Position numbers and translations under genes: made by a program. This document shows positions 32,465 through 32,511 of a DNA stretch of 32,511 nt, in pieces (the stretch's first letter is position 1; every line of letters starts with the position of its first letter). The notes below the pieces were generated by a model, which searched no databases, was not told where the DNA came from, and was given only the letters and a program-made list of their open reading frames with translations. Origin of the DNA: Bacteroidota bacterium (GTDB lineage: Bacteria; Bacteroidota; Bacteroidia; Bacteroidales; GCA-2748055); NCBI GenBank assembly GCA_024640885.1, contig JAHEEC010000031.1, forward strand, positions 1-32,511. The letters run 5' to 3'.

Positions 32465-32511
32465 ATGAAAGTGAGGAGATTCTTCGGGTTATTGACCGTT
32501 ACAATTCTGGG
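32465..32511 (+). CDS. Start of a secreted or membrane protein (partial, 3' end off the window)
   Basis: An ATG at 32465 opens MKVRRFFGLLTVTILG and the gene leaves the window at 32511. The basic start followed by hydrophobic residues is a typical signal peptide. The A/T-rich TTAATTAAACGCATAAAAAG leader is usual for Bacteroidota genes. Nothing about function can be seen. Confidence 0.45.
   Translation, partial: MKVRRFFGLLTVTIL

Noticed and set aside
1-32511. Mobile elements, CRISPR arrays, tRNA or rRNA genes
   Set aside because: No transposase, integrase, terminal repeats, regularly spaced repeats or RNA gene signatures were found on either strand.

Overview
The window looks like chromosomal DNA of a member of the Bacteroidota, probably in the Bacteroidales/Marinilabiliales range. 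The evidence is the gene content (DUF5686 outer-membrane protein, DUF4861 lipoprotein, NrtR-type NUDIX sugar regulator, 443-residue xylose isomerase), lipoproteins with short Bacteroidota-style signal peptides, leaders that mostly lack a clear Shine-Dalgarno sequence, and several matches to the Bacteroidota -7 element TAnnTTTG. Base composition is near 50% G+C by eye. I saw no rRNA, tRNA, CRISPR array, insertion sequence or phage gene.

Layout. (1) 1-5600: a minus-strand D-xylose operon, transcribed as NUDIX regulator, xylB, xylA, xylE, then a lactonase-like beta-propeller lipoprotein cut by the left edge. An 11+3+11 bp inverted repeat lies in front of it. (2) 5651-9261: a minus-strand operon of KDPG aldolase followed by a three-part TRAP transporter (DctP, DctQ, DctM). 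(3) 9471-11462: a divergent PKD/beta-helix surface lipoprotein built from three tandem repeats. (4) 11562-15893: a minus-strand operon of LacI regulator, kduI, kdgF-like cupin, kduD and a DUF4861 lipoprotein, for unsaturated uronate from pectin- or alginate-type polymers. Operons 2 and 4 share the operator TGnnCAATCGATTGnnCA, so they probably form one regulon. (5) 15996-21576: apparently unrelated genes (CDF metal exporter, YhhN lysoplasmalogenase, S41-like peptidase, DUF5686 protein). (6) 21721-30447: a divergent hexuronate locus. uxaE-uxaC run leftwards; a second LacI regulator, an SDR fructuronate reductase, a LarA-type racemase/epimerase, pdxB and gnd run rightwards. (7) 30573-32511: a small NUMOD1-like protein, a HemG-like flavodoxin, dapF and the first codons of a secreted protein.

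How it works together. TRAP probably imports uronates. KduI/KdgF/KduD would make 2-keto-3-deoxygluconate, and UxaC/UxaE/SDR would turn glucuronate and galacturonate into mannonate. Eda handles the end of the KDPG branch, but mannonate dehydratase and KDG kinase are not in the window. The most interesting point is a LarA-family protein that keeps the residues corresponding to the known LarA active site, placed between a mannonate-forming reductase and 6-phosphogluconate dehydrogenase. This suggests an alternative route, mannonate to gluconate to 6-phosphogluconate to ribulose-5-phosphate, with PdxB perhaps clearing the Gnd inhibitor 4-phosphoerythronate. That route is a hypothesis and needs a gluconate kinase and nickel-pincer cofactor genes elsewhere in the genome.
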